From Pseudomonadota bacterium (GTDB lineage Bacteria; Pseudomonadota; Gammaproteobacteria; Steroidobacterales; Steroidobacteraceae), in NCBI GenBank assembly GCA_021805275.1, contig JAJZFQ010000165.1, positions 1 through 16,585 on the forward strand: a stretch of DNA of 16,585 bases, in the 5' to 3' direction. This document shows, piece after piece, positions 1 to 7,605 of the stretch. A program made the translations under genes and the position numbers. How positions within the stretch are numbered: the first letter of the stretch is position 1; the number at the start of each line of letters is the position of its first letter. The notes under the pieces were generated by a model. The model made no database searches. It saw only the letters and a program-made list of their open reading frames with translations, and was not told where the DNA came from.

Positions 1-28
1 GCTCGCTCAGCGTCGTCACGGTCAGCAT
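1..28 (-). CDS. 5' end of a gene leaving the window
   Basis: Only nine codons are visible, reading M-L-T-V-T-T-L-S-E on the minus strand. The ATG shares its A with the stop codon (TGA) of the preceding gene in a TGATG junction, which is typical of translationally coupled genes and is the main reason to believe this start. The opening resembles the first strand of many proteins, including ABC-transporter ATPases, but nine residues cannot identify a family and no function is claimed. Confidence 0.5.
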
Positions 29-261
29 CAGCGGCGTTCCACTCTCACGTAAACGGAATGACGGGGGCGCAGGTTGATCTGCGCCTCAAGCGCTAACGGC
101 TCACCCAGCTTAAGCCCCTGGAGCCTCCAGGCGCGCCGCCGCCCACGGATGCGGCAGGCGATCCTCGGACCGGCGCGCTGCAGCGCCGCCCCAGGATACC
201 GGCGATCGGGCTGATTTAGCAGTCCCGCGACATGCGCACCGGCGCCCGGCGGCGCCCTCAT
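28..261 (-). CDS. Small, very basic hypothetical protein (77 aa)
   Basis: A 77-residue reading frame is joined to both neighbours: its ATG overlaps the stop of the radical SAM gene (ATGA), and its own TGA overlaps the next ATG (TGATG). About one residue in four is arginine, there is a single cysteine (residue 36), and there is no signal peptide or membrane segment. Third codon positions are mostly G or C, as expected of a real gene here. The second half (about residues 35-77) reads like a small beta-rich domain and is faintly reminiscent of FeoA/SH3-like proteins in length and in an L-x-L-G-x-P-L pattern, but I do not recognise the family. The context suggests it works with the radical SAM enzyme, either as a partner or a chaperone. 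A substrate peptide is less likely, because it lacks a leader-plus-core layout. Confidence 0.6.
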   Translation of the reverse strand: MRAPPGAGAHVAGLLNQPDRRYPGAALQRAGPRIACRIRGRRRAWRLQGLKLGEPLALEAQINLRPRHSVYVRVERR

Positions 262-1436
262 CGGCCGCCGCCGGGCGCAGTGCCGGGGGATGGCGGACGT
301 TTCGGGGGCTGATACACCCCGGCCGCCCGGGCGATGAGCAGGTACTTCTTGAACACCCGGTTGGTCTCTGCCTCGTGCTCGCTCACCGTCGAGCGATCGA
401 CCGGGTCGAAGAAGCACGTCGGGTCCTCCTGCAGGTAGTCCCCGGTGCGAAAATACGCCATCGCCCGGCATCCACCGCAGGTGTACTGATAGCGGCAGCG
501 GGCGCAACGGCCCTTCAGGCGCGAGCGGTCGGTGATGTCCGCAAACAGCGCGCTCGACTCGACCAGCGCATCGAGCGGCAGCTCGCGCACGTTGCCGGCG
601 CTCAGCGCATCGAGCAGCACGGGACAAACGGAGACCTCCCCTTCGGCGTTGACGGTGAGCCAGGTGCCCGCCCAGCAGCCGATGGGCGGATTCTGCGGCA
701 CCGTATTGTTGCGCGCCCCGCCCGAGACCTGCGCGTGCAGCTCCGGGGAGAGGAAAAACGGCGTGTAGCTCACGTAGCCGTGCGGATTGCGGCGCAGCGC
801 GGGATGAAAATGCTCGCGCAGATCGTCCCGGTCGAACCCCATCTCCGCGAAGCACTGCGCGCCGGAGCCGCGCGGCACCAGCGGGGAGCGGTTGTAGGCG
901 ATGTTGTTCCTGACGATGAACTCGATGGTCTTCTCGAAGCTCCGGGTGTTGTACTTGCCGATCGTGACCACCACGTGCTGGCCGAGACCGAGCTCGACGC
1001 AGTCCTGCAGCACCCGCAGCGTCCGGTCCGACTCGTTGTCGCGGCTCCAGCGGTTCTCCTCGTTCAGCGCGTTCAGCCCGACCACGATGCGCGCCTGCCC
1101 CTGGGTCACCGTGCGGATCTGCAGCAGGCGCTCGCGGGTGAGCTTCTTGCAGTTGCTGAGCAGCGAGCATTTGTAGCCGAGCTCGACGGTGAGCCGCAGC
1201 AGATCGAACGCGTCCTTGCGCAGCAGGAACTCCCCGCCGCTCCAGCCGATGGTGTGCACGCCGAGGCGGCGGGCCGGCAGCAGCATCCGCTCGCGGATTT
1301 CCTCGAGCGTCAGCTCCCGCCGGACGCTGCGGCGCACCGTGCGCGCATCGTTGCTCCCGGTCATGCAGAACGGGCAGCGCAGGTTGCAGCGTCGGGTGGC
1401 CTCGAAGTACACGACCTGAAACTGATAGTGCGCCAT
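258..1436 (-). CDS. Radical SAM protein with C-terminal SPASM domain
   Basis: This is a 392-residue cytoplasmic iron-sulfur enzyme. The S-adenosylmethionine-cleaving 4Fe-4S cluster is bound by C17-x3-C21-x2-C24, and the glycine-rich SAM motif SGGE is at 66-69. A SPASM domain for auxiliary clusters follows, with C254, C271 (G-x4-C), C311-x2-C314-x5-C320-x2-C323 and C341. The ending G-G-C-R-x-x-A-Y-x-x-T-G-D-Y with E-D-P-T-C resembles the NirJ/AhbD and PqqE-like group, which act in heme or peptide-derived cofactor biosynthesis; the exact substrate cannot be told. I chose the ATG at 1436 because an AGGA sequence lies just upstream and the CxxxCxxC motif then falls at the usual distance. An in-frame upstream start at 1529 would add 31 unlikely residues. 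The gene leads a coupled minus-strand operon. Confidence 0.93.
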   Translation of the reverse strand: MAHYQFQVVYFEATRRCNLRCPFCMTGSNDARTVRRSVRRELTLEEIRERMLLPARRLGVHTIGWSGGEFLLRKDAFDLLRLTVELGYKCSLLSNCKKLTRERLLQIRTVTQGQARIVVGLNALNEENRWSRDNESDRTLRVLQDCVELGLGQHVVVTIGKYNTRSFEKTIEFIVRNNIAYNRSPLVPRGSGAQCFAEMGFDRDDLREHFHPALRRNPHGYVSYTPFFLSPELHAQVSGGARNNTVPQNPPIGCWAGTWLTVNAEGEVSVCPVLLDALSAGNVRELPLDALVESSALFADITDRSRLKGRCARCRYQYTCGGCRAMAYFRTGDYLQEDPTCFFDPVDRSTVSEHEAETNRVFKKYLLIARAAGVYQPPKRPPSPGTAPGGGR

Positions 1437-1482
1437 GGTGTCCTTTCGGCGGCCGGGCGGATCAGCGGCGCCGTCGCGCCTG

Positions 1483-1511
1483 TGTTTATTCCGCCGGACA
1501 ATACGCGTCAA
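1483..1511 (-). promoter_or_regulatory. Possible sigma70-type promoter for the radical SAM operon
   Basis: On the minus strand TTGACG (1511-1506) is followed after 17 bp by TAAACA (1488-1483). The -35 hexamer matches 5 of 6 consensus bases and the -10 matches 3 of 6. Transcription would begin near 1476, about 40 bp upstream of the chosen ATG. The weak -10 suggests dependence on an activator. Confidence 0.35.
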
Positions 1512-1529
1512 CTGACAGAGGATCGCCAA

Positions 1530-1543
1530 TCGACAAAAGTCAA
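1530..1543. promoter_or_regulatory. Possible FNR/CRP-family operator
   Basis: TTGAC-TTTT-GTCGA on the minus strand is one base from a perfect dyad of the TTGAN-N4-NTCAA type used by FNR, Anr and Dnr regulators. Its centre (1536.5) is about 61 bp upstream of the transcription start inferred from the adjacent promoter, a usual class I activator distance. A second small dyad, GTCA-ac-TGAC (1507-1516), overlaps the -35 element. This is inference from pattern and spacing only. Confidence 0.3.
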
Positions 1544-1680
1544 TTTGCGCCCCGTGCGCGGCCCGGAGCGATGTCCGCGGGCGCCCCGGGGGCCCGCCTC
1601 GCGAGCGAACCTGATGCCGTCATGGGCGTGTTATTCTGCCGCCGGCCGGTGGACGGCACGTCCACTGACCGGGTACCCCA

Positions 1681-2421
1681 TTGCAGCCAAGCACACCCTC
1701 GAGGCAGACCCCGATCGCCCCGGCGCGCCCAGCGGCAGCGCTGAGCACGCGAACCGTGGGGTGCGTCCTGGCGGTGCTCGCCGGGGGCCTGCATCCGGCC
1801 GCCGCTGCGCAACGCCCGGCCGTGCGGGTGATTCGTGACGACGCGCCGTTCGGGATTGCCGTGCGCATTGTCCTGCACGCCCCCCCTTGGGCGGTGTTTG
1901 CCGCGCTGCGGGACTACGCCGCCCTGCCGCGCTATAACCCGGATATTCGCCGGGTTCGCATCGAACCGACCGGCCGGCCCGATCGGCTGCTCGTGACCAC
2001 GACGTATCACGTGTGCGTGTTGTTACTGTGCAAGACACTCCGGGAGACGGCCCTGATGACGGCGACGGCCGCGGCCGATGGCGGCGTCATCCGGGCCGTA
2101 GTCGTGCCCGGACGGGGTGATTTCCGCAGCGGCCAGACGCGCTGGCGTGTGAGGCCGTGCCGCAGCGGCCGCGCAGCGACCTGCCTGCGGGTGCGCATGA
2201 CCCTGCGGCCTGCGTTCTGGGTTCCGCCGCTGATCGGCTCATGGTTCCTGCGCCATCAGCTGAGCGAGGAGGCGCGCCGTTCCGCCGGTGGAATCGAGCA
2301 GCTCGCCGCGCGCCTTCTCGCGCGCTGCGCCGCCGTGCCCGGACGGAGCCCGCCTACGCAGCACTTTGCCAAGACTCGGTCCCAGGTCGGTTGTCGCACG
2401 CCCGTCAACGGAACCGGGTAA
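1681..2421 (+). CDS. Exported SRPBCC/START-like protein
   Basis: A 246-residue protein. The N-terminus has arginines followed by a hydrophobic stretch (about residues 26-43) ending in repeated alanines, a likely Sec signal peptide with cleavage near residue 43. The following 150 residues have the pattern of the SRPBCC helix-grip fold seen in polyketide cyclase/COQ10-type lipid-binding proteins: an A-P-x-x-V-F-A-A-L-R-D-Y segment near residues 67-80, then P-R-Y-N-P. Such domains bind hydrophobic ligands in a cavity; the ligand here is unknown. The only starts before the fold are TTG at 1681 and GTG at 1756. I prefer TTG because the later start removes the positively charged part of the signal. 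No clear Shine-Dalgarno sequence is seen for either. The last 30 residues look unconserved. Confidence 0.75.
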   Translation: MQPSTPSRQTPIAPARPAAALSTRTVGCVLAVLAGGLHPAAAAQRPAVRVIRDDAPFGIAVRIVLHAPPWAVFAALRDYAALPRYNPDIRRVRIEPTGRPDRLLVTTTYHVCVLLLCKTLRETALMTATAAADGGVIRAVVVPGRGDFRSGQTRWRVRPCRSGRAATCLRVRMTLRPAFWVPPLIGSWFLRHQLSEEARRSAGGIEQLAARLLARCAAVPGRSPPTQHFAKTRSQVGCRTPVNGTG

Positions 2422-2460
2422 ATTTATTTATAAATCATTCTGTTACGATAGCTTCATGAC
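2418..2460. other. AT-rich island between converging genes
   Basis: About 40 bp immediately after the SRPBCC stop codon is strikingly A/T-rich in otherwise very GC-rich DNA and contains the 10-bp palindrome ATTTATAAAT (2426-2435). A 14-bp perfect palindrome, CGGGCCATGGCCCG, follows at 2481-2494. No reading frame is seen between 2422 and 2520. The hairpin could help end transcription of the two converging genes, but it has no T-tract. Confidence 0.4.
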
Positions 2461-2520
2461 CTAGGACCTGCAGGAGTGCTCGGGCCATGGCCCGCACCGC
2501 ACGCACCGCCGCTCGGCAGA

Positions 2521-2919
2521 TCAGCGTGGCCCAGTCCCCGGCTCGCTCAACGCGATCTGCTCGATCGCCTCGTCTGTGGCATCGATCTGCGTCTCATCGC
2601 CCTCACCCGGCCAGACTGCGGCGGATCGGACAGTCTCGAGCGGCTCGTGCCAATCCTCGGCCTGCATGCCGGTTTCCGAATAGCCCAGATCGTCGTGCCG
2701 CACGTCGTCGATCGGCCCGGTCCAGTCCTCCGGCGGCTCGGCACGCTCAAGCGGCATTCCGTGCCAGGCCGCCTCGTCGAGTTCATCGACGTCGCCGTCG
2801 AAATTCTGGATCTCGATGGTGCGCGCGCGCTCGTCCGTGGCGATGACCTGAAATGCCTCGCCCTTGTCCCGGTGCAGATACCACTGGCCGATCTGCGCGC
2901 GGCCGACTGCACTGATCAT
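2521..2919 (-). CDS. Small acidic conserved protein (DUF6763-like)
   Basis: A 132-residue protein with no signal peptide or membrane segment. The N-terminal half (residues about 9-60) has the pattern I-G-Q-W-Y then F-Q-V-I-A and I-E-I-Q-N-F-D-G, followed by P-P-E-D-W-T-G-P and D-D-L-G-Y motifs. I associate this arrangement with a gammaproteobacterial family of unknown function annotated DUF6763; this is from memory, not a search. The protein is strongly acidic and probably cytoplasmic. The start is well supported: AGGAGG (2930-2925) lies 5 bases before the ATG at 2919. The gene is divergent from the hydrogenase operon, but nothing suggests a shared role. Confidence 0.8.
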   Translation of the reverse strand: MISAVGRAQIGQWYLHRDKGEAFQVIATDERARTIEIQNFDGDVDELDEAAWHGMPLERAEPPEDWTGPIDDVRHDDLGYSETGMQAEDWHEPLETVRSAAVWPGEGDETQIDATDEAIEQIALSEPGTGPR

Positions 2920-2969
2920 CGGGCCCTCCTGTCAGCTGTCCGATCTGCGCTCGCACACGGCACGCTGCG

Positions 2970-2991
2970 CCGGCAATGCATGCCCGGCAAT
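2970..2991. repeat. Short direct repeat in a divergent promoter region
   Basis: CCGGCAAT occurs at 2970-2977 and again at 2984-2991, 14 bp apart, separated by the palindrome GCATGC. It lies between the small acidic gene and the hydrogenase operon and could be a regulator site. The rest of the 190-bp gap (2920-3110) holds no convincing sigma70 or sigma54 promoter that I can see. Confidence 0.3.
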
Positions 2992-3110
2992 ACGCGGAAC
3001 TACGCAATCGCAGCGCGCCCCGCACGATGAGGGCTTGTGCGTATTGAACGCAGGGGTAGCCCCGCGAAGATGCGCGCAGTGCAGTGCAGATGCCGGCGGA
3101 CCGCTCAGAG

Positions 3111-4229
3111 ATGTCTTCGGAGATGAAATCGGCGCAAGTCATCGACGTGACGGGCTTCGCTCGGCTGCTCGGCTGGCTCGGGGCGCGGGGCTATCGCCTC
3201 GTGGGTCCCACCGTGCGCGACGGCGCCATCGCCTATGAAGACATTGCGAGTCCCGGGGATCTGCCGCGCGGCTGGACCGACGAGCACGCGCCCGGACACT
3301 ACCGCCTGAGGCGCCGCAACGATGCGGCACTGTTCGGCTACGCCGTCGGCGCGCACAGCTACAAGCGGTTCTTTCACCCGCCCTCGGAGGCGCTATGGCA
3401 CGCCCGGCGCGAGCAAGCAGCGCTTCAGGCACAAGACGAGCCCTCGCCCACGCAGCGGCTCGCGCTCATCGGGGTGCGCGCCTGCGAGATCCGCGCGATT
3501 GCGATCCAGGACCGCGTGCTGCTGGAACGCGATCCACGCTACCGGGCGCGTCGCGCCGAGGTGTTCATCGTCGCCGTAAACTGCACCAGCCCGGGCGGCA
3601 CGTGTTTCTGCGCATCGATGGCAGCCGGACCGCAGGTGAGCGCGGGCTTCGACCTCGTGCTCACCGAGCTGTGCAGCGCCGCCGCGCCGCTGTTCGTGGT
3701 GCGGGACGGGAGCGGTGCCGGGCGCGAAGCGCTGAGTGCAATCACGCACCGCGCCGCCACCGAGAGCGAAATGGCAGCCGCCGCGACCGCGGTACGGCAC
3801 GCCGCCGAGCACATGGGACGGAAGATGCCGTGCGCAGACCTGGCGCAGCTGCTGCGGCACAACCTCGAGCATCCGCGTTGGAACGCGGTGGCGCAACGCT
3901 GCCTCGCCTGCGGCAACTGCACCGCGGTCTGCCCGACCTGCTTCTGCACGACGCTCGAGGATACGAGCGATCTGGCCGGCCGGGAACTGTCCCGCTCCCG
4001 CCGCTGGGACTCGTGCTTCACGACCGAATTCAGTTACGTGCACGGCGGCGCCGTACGCCGGAGTACCCGGGCGCGTTACCGCCAGTGGATGACCCACAAG
4101 CTCGCCACCTGGCCCGAGCAGTTTGGCACCTCCGGCTGTGTCGGGTGCGGGCGGTGCATCACGTGGTGTCCGGTCGGCATCGACATCACCGAGGAGCTCG
4201 CCGCGCTCGACGCCAGCGGCACTGCGTAG
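3111..4229 (+). CDS. hydB: Group 3b [NiFe] hydrogenase, 4Fe-4S electron-transfer (beta) subunit
   Basis: A 372-residue cytoplasmic protein that carries electrons between the small subunit and the flavin subunit. Two ferredoxin-type 4Fe-4S motifs are visible: C264-x2-C267-x2-C270-x3-C274-P and C343-x2-C346-x2-C349-x3-C353-P. The N-terminal 250 residues, with the G-V-R-A-C-E-I-R-A segment and the [10 protein letters not shown] segment, are characteristic of the HydB/HyhB (sulfhydrogenase beta) family. It opens a six-gene operon and is followed 10 bp later by the CNB gene. The start is uncertain: ATG 3111 is chosen; ATG 3123 and GTG 3084 are in frame and none has a strong Shine-Dalgarno sequence. 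The symbol follows the Pyrococcus hydBGDA naming (hyh in bacteria) and is unrelated to [FeFe] hydrogenase genes. Confidence 0.93.
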   Translation: MSSEMKSAQVIDVTGFARLLGWLGARGYRLVGPTVRDGAIAYEDIASPGDLPRGWTDEHAPGHYRLRRRNDAALFGYAVGAHSYKRFFHPPSEALWHARREQAALQAQDEPSPTQRLALIGVRACEIRAIAIQDRVLLERDPRYRARRAEVFIVAVNCTSPGGTCFCASMAAGPQVSAGFDLVLTELCSAAAPLFVVRDGSGAGREALSAITHRAATESEMAAAATAVRHAAEHMGRKMPCADLAQLLRHNLEHPRWNAVAQRCLACGNCTAVCPTCFCTTLEDTSDLAGRELSRSRRWDSCFTTEFSYVHGGAVRRSTRARYRQWMTHKLATWPEQFGTSGCVGCGRCITWCPVGIDITEELAALDASGTA

Positions 4230-4239
4230 GGAGCTGCCC

Positions 4240-4701
4240 ATGGAACGACTCGAGCACATCATCGCCGCGCACCCGCTGTTCGCCGGATTGCGGCCCGAGT
4301 ACGCGCGGCTGATCGGCGGCTGCGCGCACAACACGCGCTTCGAGTCCGGCCAGTTTCTCCTGCAGCACGGCGCCCCCGCCGATGAGTTCTACCTGCTGCG
4401 CCACGGCCGGGTCGCCCTTGCGCTCGGCGCGCCGGGACGCGGCACCCTCACGGTACAGACACTCGGCCCGGGGGAGCTGCTCGGCGTCTCGTGGCTCGTT
4501 GCACCATACCGCTGGATGTACGATGCCCAAGCGCTCGAGCCGCTCGGCGCCCTCGCCATCGATGCGGCCTGTCTGCGCACCAAGAGCGCGGCCGATCACG
4601 ATCTGGGGTTCGAGCTGGCACAGCGCTTCATGGCGGTGCTGGTGCGACGGCTGCATGCGGCGCGCTTGCAGTTGCTCGACGTGTACGGGGCACACCGCTG
4701 A
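4240..4701 (+). CDS. Free-standing cyclic-nucleotide-binding-fold protein in the hydrogenase operon
   Basis: A 153-residue single-domain protein with the CRP/CNB beta-roll: the opening L-F-A-G-L, the [11 protein letters not shown] turn and the [10 protein letters not shown] strand pair are clear. There is no C-terminal helix-turn-helix, so it is not a transcription factor. The phosphate-binding cassette is not standard: where cAMP binders have F-G-E and R-[ST]-A, this protein has L-G-V-S-W-L and P-Y-R-W, with no glutamate at the ribose position. It therefore probably binds another ligand or none. AGGGAG lies just before the ATG. It sits between the 4Fe-4S and flavin subunit genes, with a 10-bp gap before and 6 bp after. 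I recall similar genes inside other bacterial group 3b operons, so it is likely an accessory or regulatory subunit. Confidence 0.88.
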   Translation: MERLEHIIAAHPLFAGLRPEYARLIGGCAHNTRFESGQFLLQHGAPADEFYLLRHGRVALALGAPGRGTLTVQTLGPGELLGVSWLVAPYRWMYDAQALEPLGALAIDAACLRTKSAADHDLGFELAQRFMAVLVRRLHAARLQLLDVYGAHR

Positions 4702-4707
4702 GCGGCC

Positions 4708-5544
4708 ATGGGCGTGCCGCTCCTCGACCCGCTGCGACCCCGCATCACCCGCGTGCTCAGCACGCACCGGGAAGGACCCGGGGTCTGCACTTTGGAGCTG
4801 CAGGTCGACCCAGATCCGCCGGCCGGGTTCGCCCCCGGGCAGTTCAACATGCTCACCGCCTTCGGCGTTGGCGAGATACCCATCAGCTTCTCCGGTGATC
4901 CGGCCGAGCCGCGGCGCGTGCGCCATACCGTGCGCGCCGTCGGTGCGGTCTCGAGCGCACTCTCCCGGCTCGATGCCGGGGCGCTGCTCGGCATACGGGG
5001 TCCGTTCGGCACCGGATGGCCGCTGCCCGAGGCGGCCGGGCGCGATGTCGTGCTGATCGCCGGGGGCCTGGGAATCGCCCCGCTGCGCCCGGCGCTGTAC
5101 CGGCTGCTCGCCGAGCGCTCGCGCTACGGACGGCTCACCCTGCTCTACGGCGCGCGTGGCCCACGCGACATCCTCTTCCGTCGCGAGCTCGAGGCCTGGC
5201 GGGCGCGAGCCGATCTGACGGTCGAGATGACGGTCGATCACGCGGCCCGTCCCTGGCACGGTCATGTCGGCGTCGTCACGGCGCTGATCGAACGTGCCCG
5301 TCTCGATGCCCAGCGGACGCTGGCGCTGGTCTGCGGGCCGGAGCTCATGATGCGCTTTGCCGCCGAGGCGCTCGGTGCCGGGGGCATCGCGCCGGAGGCG
5401 GTTTTCCTGTCCCTGGAGCGCAACATGCACTGCGGCCTCGGCACCTGTGGTCACTGCCAGCTCGCCGGACTGCTGGTGTGCCGCGATGGGCCGGTCGTGC
5501 GCTACGCACGCGTACGCGATGCGCTGCGGGTGCGGGAACTGTGA
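4708..5544 (+). CDS. hydG: Group 3b [NiFe] hydrogenase, FAD/NAD(P)/2Fe-2S (gamma) subunit
   Basis: A 278-residue flavoprotein of the dihydroorotate dehydrogenase electron-transfer (PyrK-like) type that passes electrons to or from NAD(P)H. The FAD-binding part has P-G-Q-F-N-M-L (43-49) and P-I-S-F-S (58-62). The nucleotide-binding part has G-G-L-G-I-A-P (119-125) and C-G-P-E-L-M (209-214). A 2Fe-2S site closes the protein: C242-x4-C247-x2-C250-x7-C258. The length is usual for the family. The start ATG is 6 bp after the stop of the CNB gene, and its stop overlaps the next start in TGATG. The symbol follows the archaeal sulfhydrogenase naming and does not mean the [FeFe] maturase HydG. Confidence 0.95.
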   Translation: MGVPLLDPLRPRITRVLSTHREGPGVCTLELQVDPDPPAGFAPGQFNMLTAFGVGEIPISFSGDPAEPRRVRHTVRAVGAVSSALSRLDAGALLGIRGPFGTGWPLPEAAGRDVVLIAGGLGIAPLRPALYRLLAERSRYGRLTLLYGARGPRDILFRRELEAWRARADLTVEMTVDHAARPWHGHVGVVTALIERARLDAQRTLALVCGPELMMRFAAEALGAGGIAPEAVFLSLERNMHCGLGTCGHCQLAGLLVCRDGPVVRYARVRDALRVREL

Positions 5545-6326
5545 TGGGCCCGGGACGCCGCAAGCCGCGCCTGGCGGTGTGGAAGTTCGCCTCCTGCGAC
5601 GGCTGTCAGCTGAGCGTGCTGGAGTGCGAGCCGGATCTGCTCGCGCTCGCCGAGACGCTCGACATCGCATTCTTCCCCGAGGTGAGCGGCCGGCCGATCC
5701 GCGGCCGCTACGCGCTGTCTCTGGTCGAGGGCTCGATCAGCACGCCTGAGGATGCCGAGCGCATCCGCGCCGTGCGGGACCGATCAAGGCATCTGGTAAC
5801 ACTCGGGGCGTGCGCCGCCGCGGGCGGCATCCAGGCGCTGCGCAACTTCGCGGACATCCACGAGGTCACCGCGGCGGTGTATGCGCAGCCGGCCTACATC
5901 CGCACGCTCGCCACCTCGACGCCCATCGCGGCCCACGTAGCGGTGGACTTCGAGCTGCGCGGCTGCCCGGTCAACCCGCGCCAGGTGCGCGAAGTGCTGA
6001 GCGCGCTGCTCACCGGACGGCCTCCGGTGGTACCCCGTCACAGCCTGTGCAACGAATGCAAATCCCTGGGATACACCTGCGTGCTCGTCGCAGGCGGCCA
6101 GGCCTGCCTCGGTCCGGTCACCCAGGCGGGCTGCGGGGCGATCTGCCCGGCCTGCCGCCGCGGCTGCTACGGCTGCTTCGGACCGCAGCAGAGCGCCAAT
6201 CCGGCCGCCCTCAGCGGTACCCTCGCGGCGCTCGGCCTGGACCGCCAGGGTCTGCTGCGGCTCTACCGCACGTTCAACGCCGCCGCCACCGCCTTCCGTG
6301 TCGAGAGTGAGCGTCATGGGGCGTAG
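5544..6326 (+). CDS. hydD: Group 3b [NiFe] hydrogenase small (delta) subunit
   Basis: A 260-residue iron-sulfur subunit that binds the chain of clusters from the active site. The proximal cluster motif C18-x-G-C21-Q is followed by G-A-C-A-A-A-G-G and R-G-C-P-V-N. A cysteine-rich C-terminal part (C-N-E-C, then a C-G-A-I-C-P-A-C block) supplies the medial and distal clusters. There is no twin-arginine signal peptide or membrane anchor, which places it in the cytoplasm, as expected of group 3. The ATG shares its A with the previous stop codon (TGATG). The first residues before L-A-V-W-K-F-A-S-C are short, as in homologues. The 3' end overlaps the large-subunit gene by 11 bp. Confidence 0.95.
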   Translation: MGPGRRKPRLAVWKFASCDGCQLSVLECEPDLLALAETLDIAFFPEVSGRPIRGRYALSLVEGSISTPEDAERIRAVRDRSRHLVTLGACAAAGGIQALRNFADIHEVTAAVYAQPAYIRTLATSTPIAAHVAVDFELRGCPVNPRQVREVLSALLTGRPPVVPRHSLCNECKSLGYTCVLVAGGQACLGPVTQAGCGAICPACRRGCYGCFGPQQSANPAALSGTLAALGLDRQGLLRLYRTFNAAATAFRVESERHGA

Positions 6327-7605
6327 AACCATCCGCGTCGATCGGCTCGCGCGCGTCGAGGGCGAGGGCGCGGTGCGACTGGTGGTGCGCGACGGGCGGA
6401 TCGACAGCGCGCGGCTCAGGATCTTCGAGCCGCCGCGCTTCTTTGAAGCGCTGCTGCGCGGGCGCGCCTACACCGAGGCGCCGGACATCACTGCGCGTAT
6501 CTGCGGCATCTGCCCGGTCGCCTACCAGATGAGCGCCGCGCACGCGCTTGAGAACGCCCTCGGGATCGAGGTGAGCGCTGCGGTGCGCGACCTGCGCCGG
6601 TTGCTGTACTGCGGGGAGTGGATCCAGAGCCATGCGCTGCACATCACGCTGCTGCACGCGCCGGGTTTTCTCGGCTACGACAGCGGCATCGAGATGGCGC
6701 GCGAGCACGGCGAGGCCGTACGCCGGGGTCTTGCGCTGAAGCAGGTGGGCAGCGACATCATCGCGCTGCTCGGCGGCCGCGCGGTGCATCCGGTGAGCGT
6801 GTGCATCGGCGGCTTCCATCGCGCGCCGCGCCGGGCAGAGCTTGCCGGGCTCGCCGAGCGCCTCGAACGCTCACGCGAGGCGGCGCTCGCGATGGTGCGC
6901 TGGACCGCCGGATTCGAGTTTCCCGACTGCGAGCGCGACTACACATTCGTGGCGCTGCAGCATCGATCGGAGTACCCGTTCAACGCCGGACGGATCGCCT
7001 CGAACCGCGGCCTGAAACTCTCCGCGGCGCAATTCGAGGCGCACATCGAGCAGCACCAGGTGCGCCACTCGACGGCACTGCACGCCCGGCTGCGCGCAGG
7101 CGGGGCGTACCTCACCGGTCCGCTGGCCCGCTACAGCCTGAACTTCGAGCGCCTCGCGCCGATCGCGCAGGAGGCGGCGCTCGGGGCGGGCCTGGGACGC
7201 AGCTGCCGCAACCCGTTCCGCAGCATCGTGGTGCGCGCCGTGGAGGTTCTGCACGCCTGCGACGAGGCGCTGCGCATCATCGGTCGCTACGAGGAGCCGG
7301 AACCTCCCGCCTGCCCGTGCGAGCCGCGCGCGGCCACGGGAAGCGCGGCCACCGAGGCACCGCGCGGACTCCTCTACCACCGCTACCGGCTCGATGCCGA
7401 CGGCACGATCCTCGCGGCGCGCATCGTGCCGCCCACCGCGCAGAACCAGGCGGCGATCGAGCAGGACCTGCGCTGCTTCGCCCAGGCGTTTCTCGGCCAG
7501 CCGCCAGCGCGGCTGCGCGAGCACTGCGAGCAACTGGTCCGCAATCACGACCCGTGCATCTCCTGCGCCACGCACTTCCTGCACCTCGAGGTCACCCCCT
7601 CGTGA
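6316..7605 (+). CDS. hydA: Group 3b [NiFe] hydrogenase large (alpha) catalytic subunit
   Basis: A 429-residue subunit carrying the Ni-Fe active site that interconverts H2 with protons and electrons. The four nickel-binding cysteines are C63 and C66 in [11 protein letters not shown] (L1) and C414 and C417 in D-P-C-I-S-C-A-T-H (L2). The N-terminal R-V-E-G-E-G (13-18) corresponds to the family R-[IV]-E-G motif. The L1 motif carries Tyr where most other groups have His; I recall the form [11 protein letters not shown] as common in group 3b. The maturation endopeptidase should cut after His420, releasing nine residues. ATG 6316 is chosen; GTG 6298 is an in-frame alternative. It overlaps the small-subunit gene by 11 bp and the protease gene by 4 bp, so the three are translationally coupled. 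Confidence 0.96.
   Translation: MGRRTIRVDRLARVEGEGAVRLVVRDGRIDSARLRIFEPPRFFEALLRGRAYTEAPDITARICGICPVAYQMSAAHALENALGIEVSAAVRDLRRLLYCGEWIQSHALHITLLHAPGFLGYDSGIEMAREHGEAVRRGLALKQVGSDIIALLGGRAVHPVSVCIGGFHRAPRRAELAGLAERLERSREAALAMVRWTAGFEFPDCERDYTFVALQHRSEYPFNAGRIASNRGLKLSAAQFEAHIEQHQVRHSTALHARLRAGGAYLTGPLARYSLNFERLAPIAQEAALGAGLGRSCRNPFRSIVVRAVEVLHACDEALRIIGRYEEPEPPACPCEPRAATGSAATEAPRGLLYHRYRLDADGTILAARIVPPTAQNQAAIEQDLRCFAQAFLGQPPARLREHCEQLVRNHDPCISCATHFLHLEVTPS

Noticed and set aside
375..1838. Long plus-strand open frame opposite the radical SAM gene
   Set aside because: It is the complement of a well-supported gene, has an arginine/alanine-rich sequence without domains, and arises from high-GC codon bias.
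1540..2038. Minus-strand frames opposite the SRPBCC gene
   Set aside because: Arginine/glycine-rich shadows; the plus strand encodes a signal peptide followed by a coherent fold.
2951..2974. Possible sigma54 promoter (GGCACG) upstream of the hydrogenase operon
   Set aside because: The -12 part reads GCCGG instead of TTGC, so the required GG-N10-GC arrangement is not met.
4186..5670. A 494-codon minus-strand frame across three hydrogenase-operon genes
   Set aside because: It crosses gene boundaries of clearly functional plus-strand genes and has no domain.
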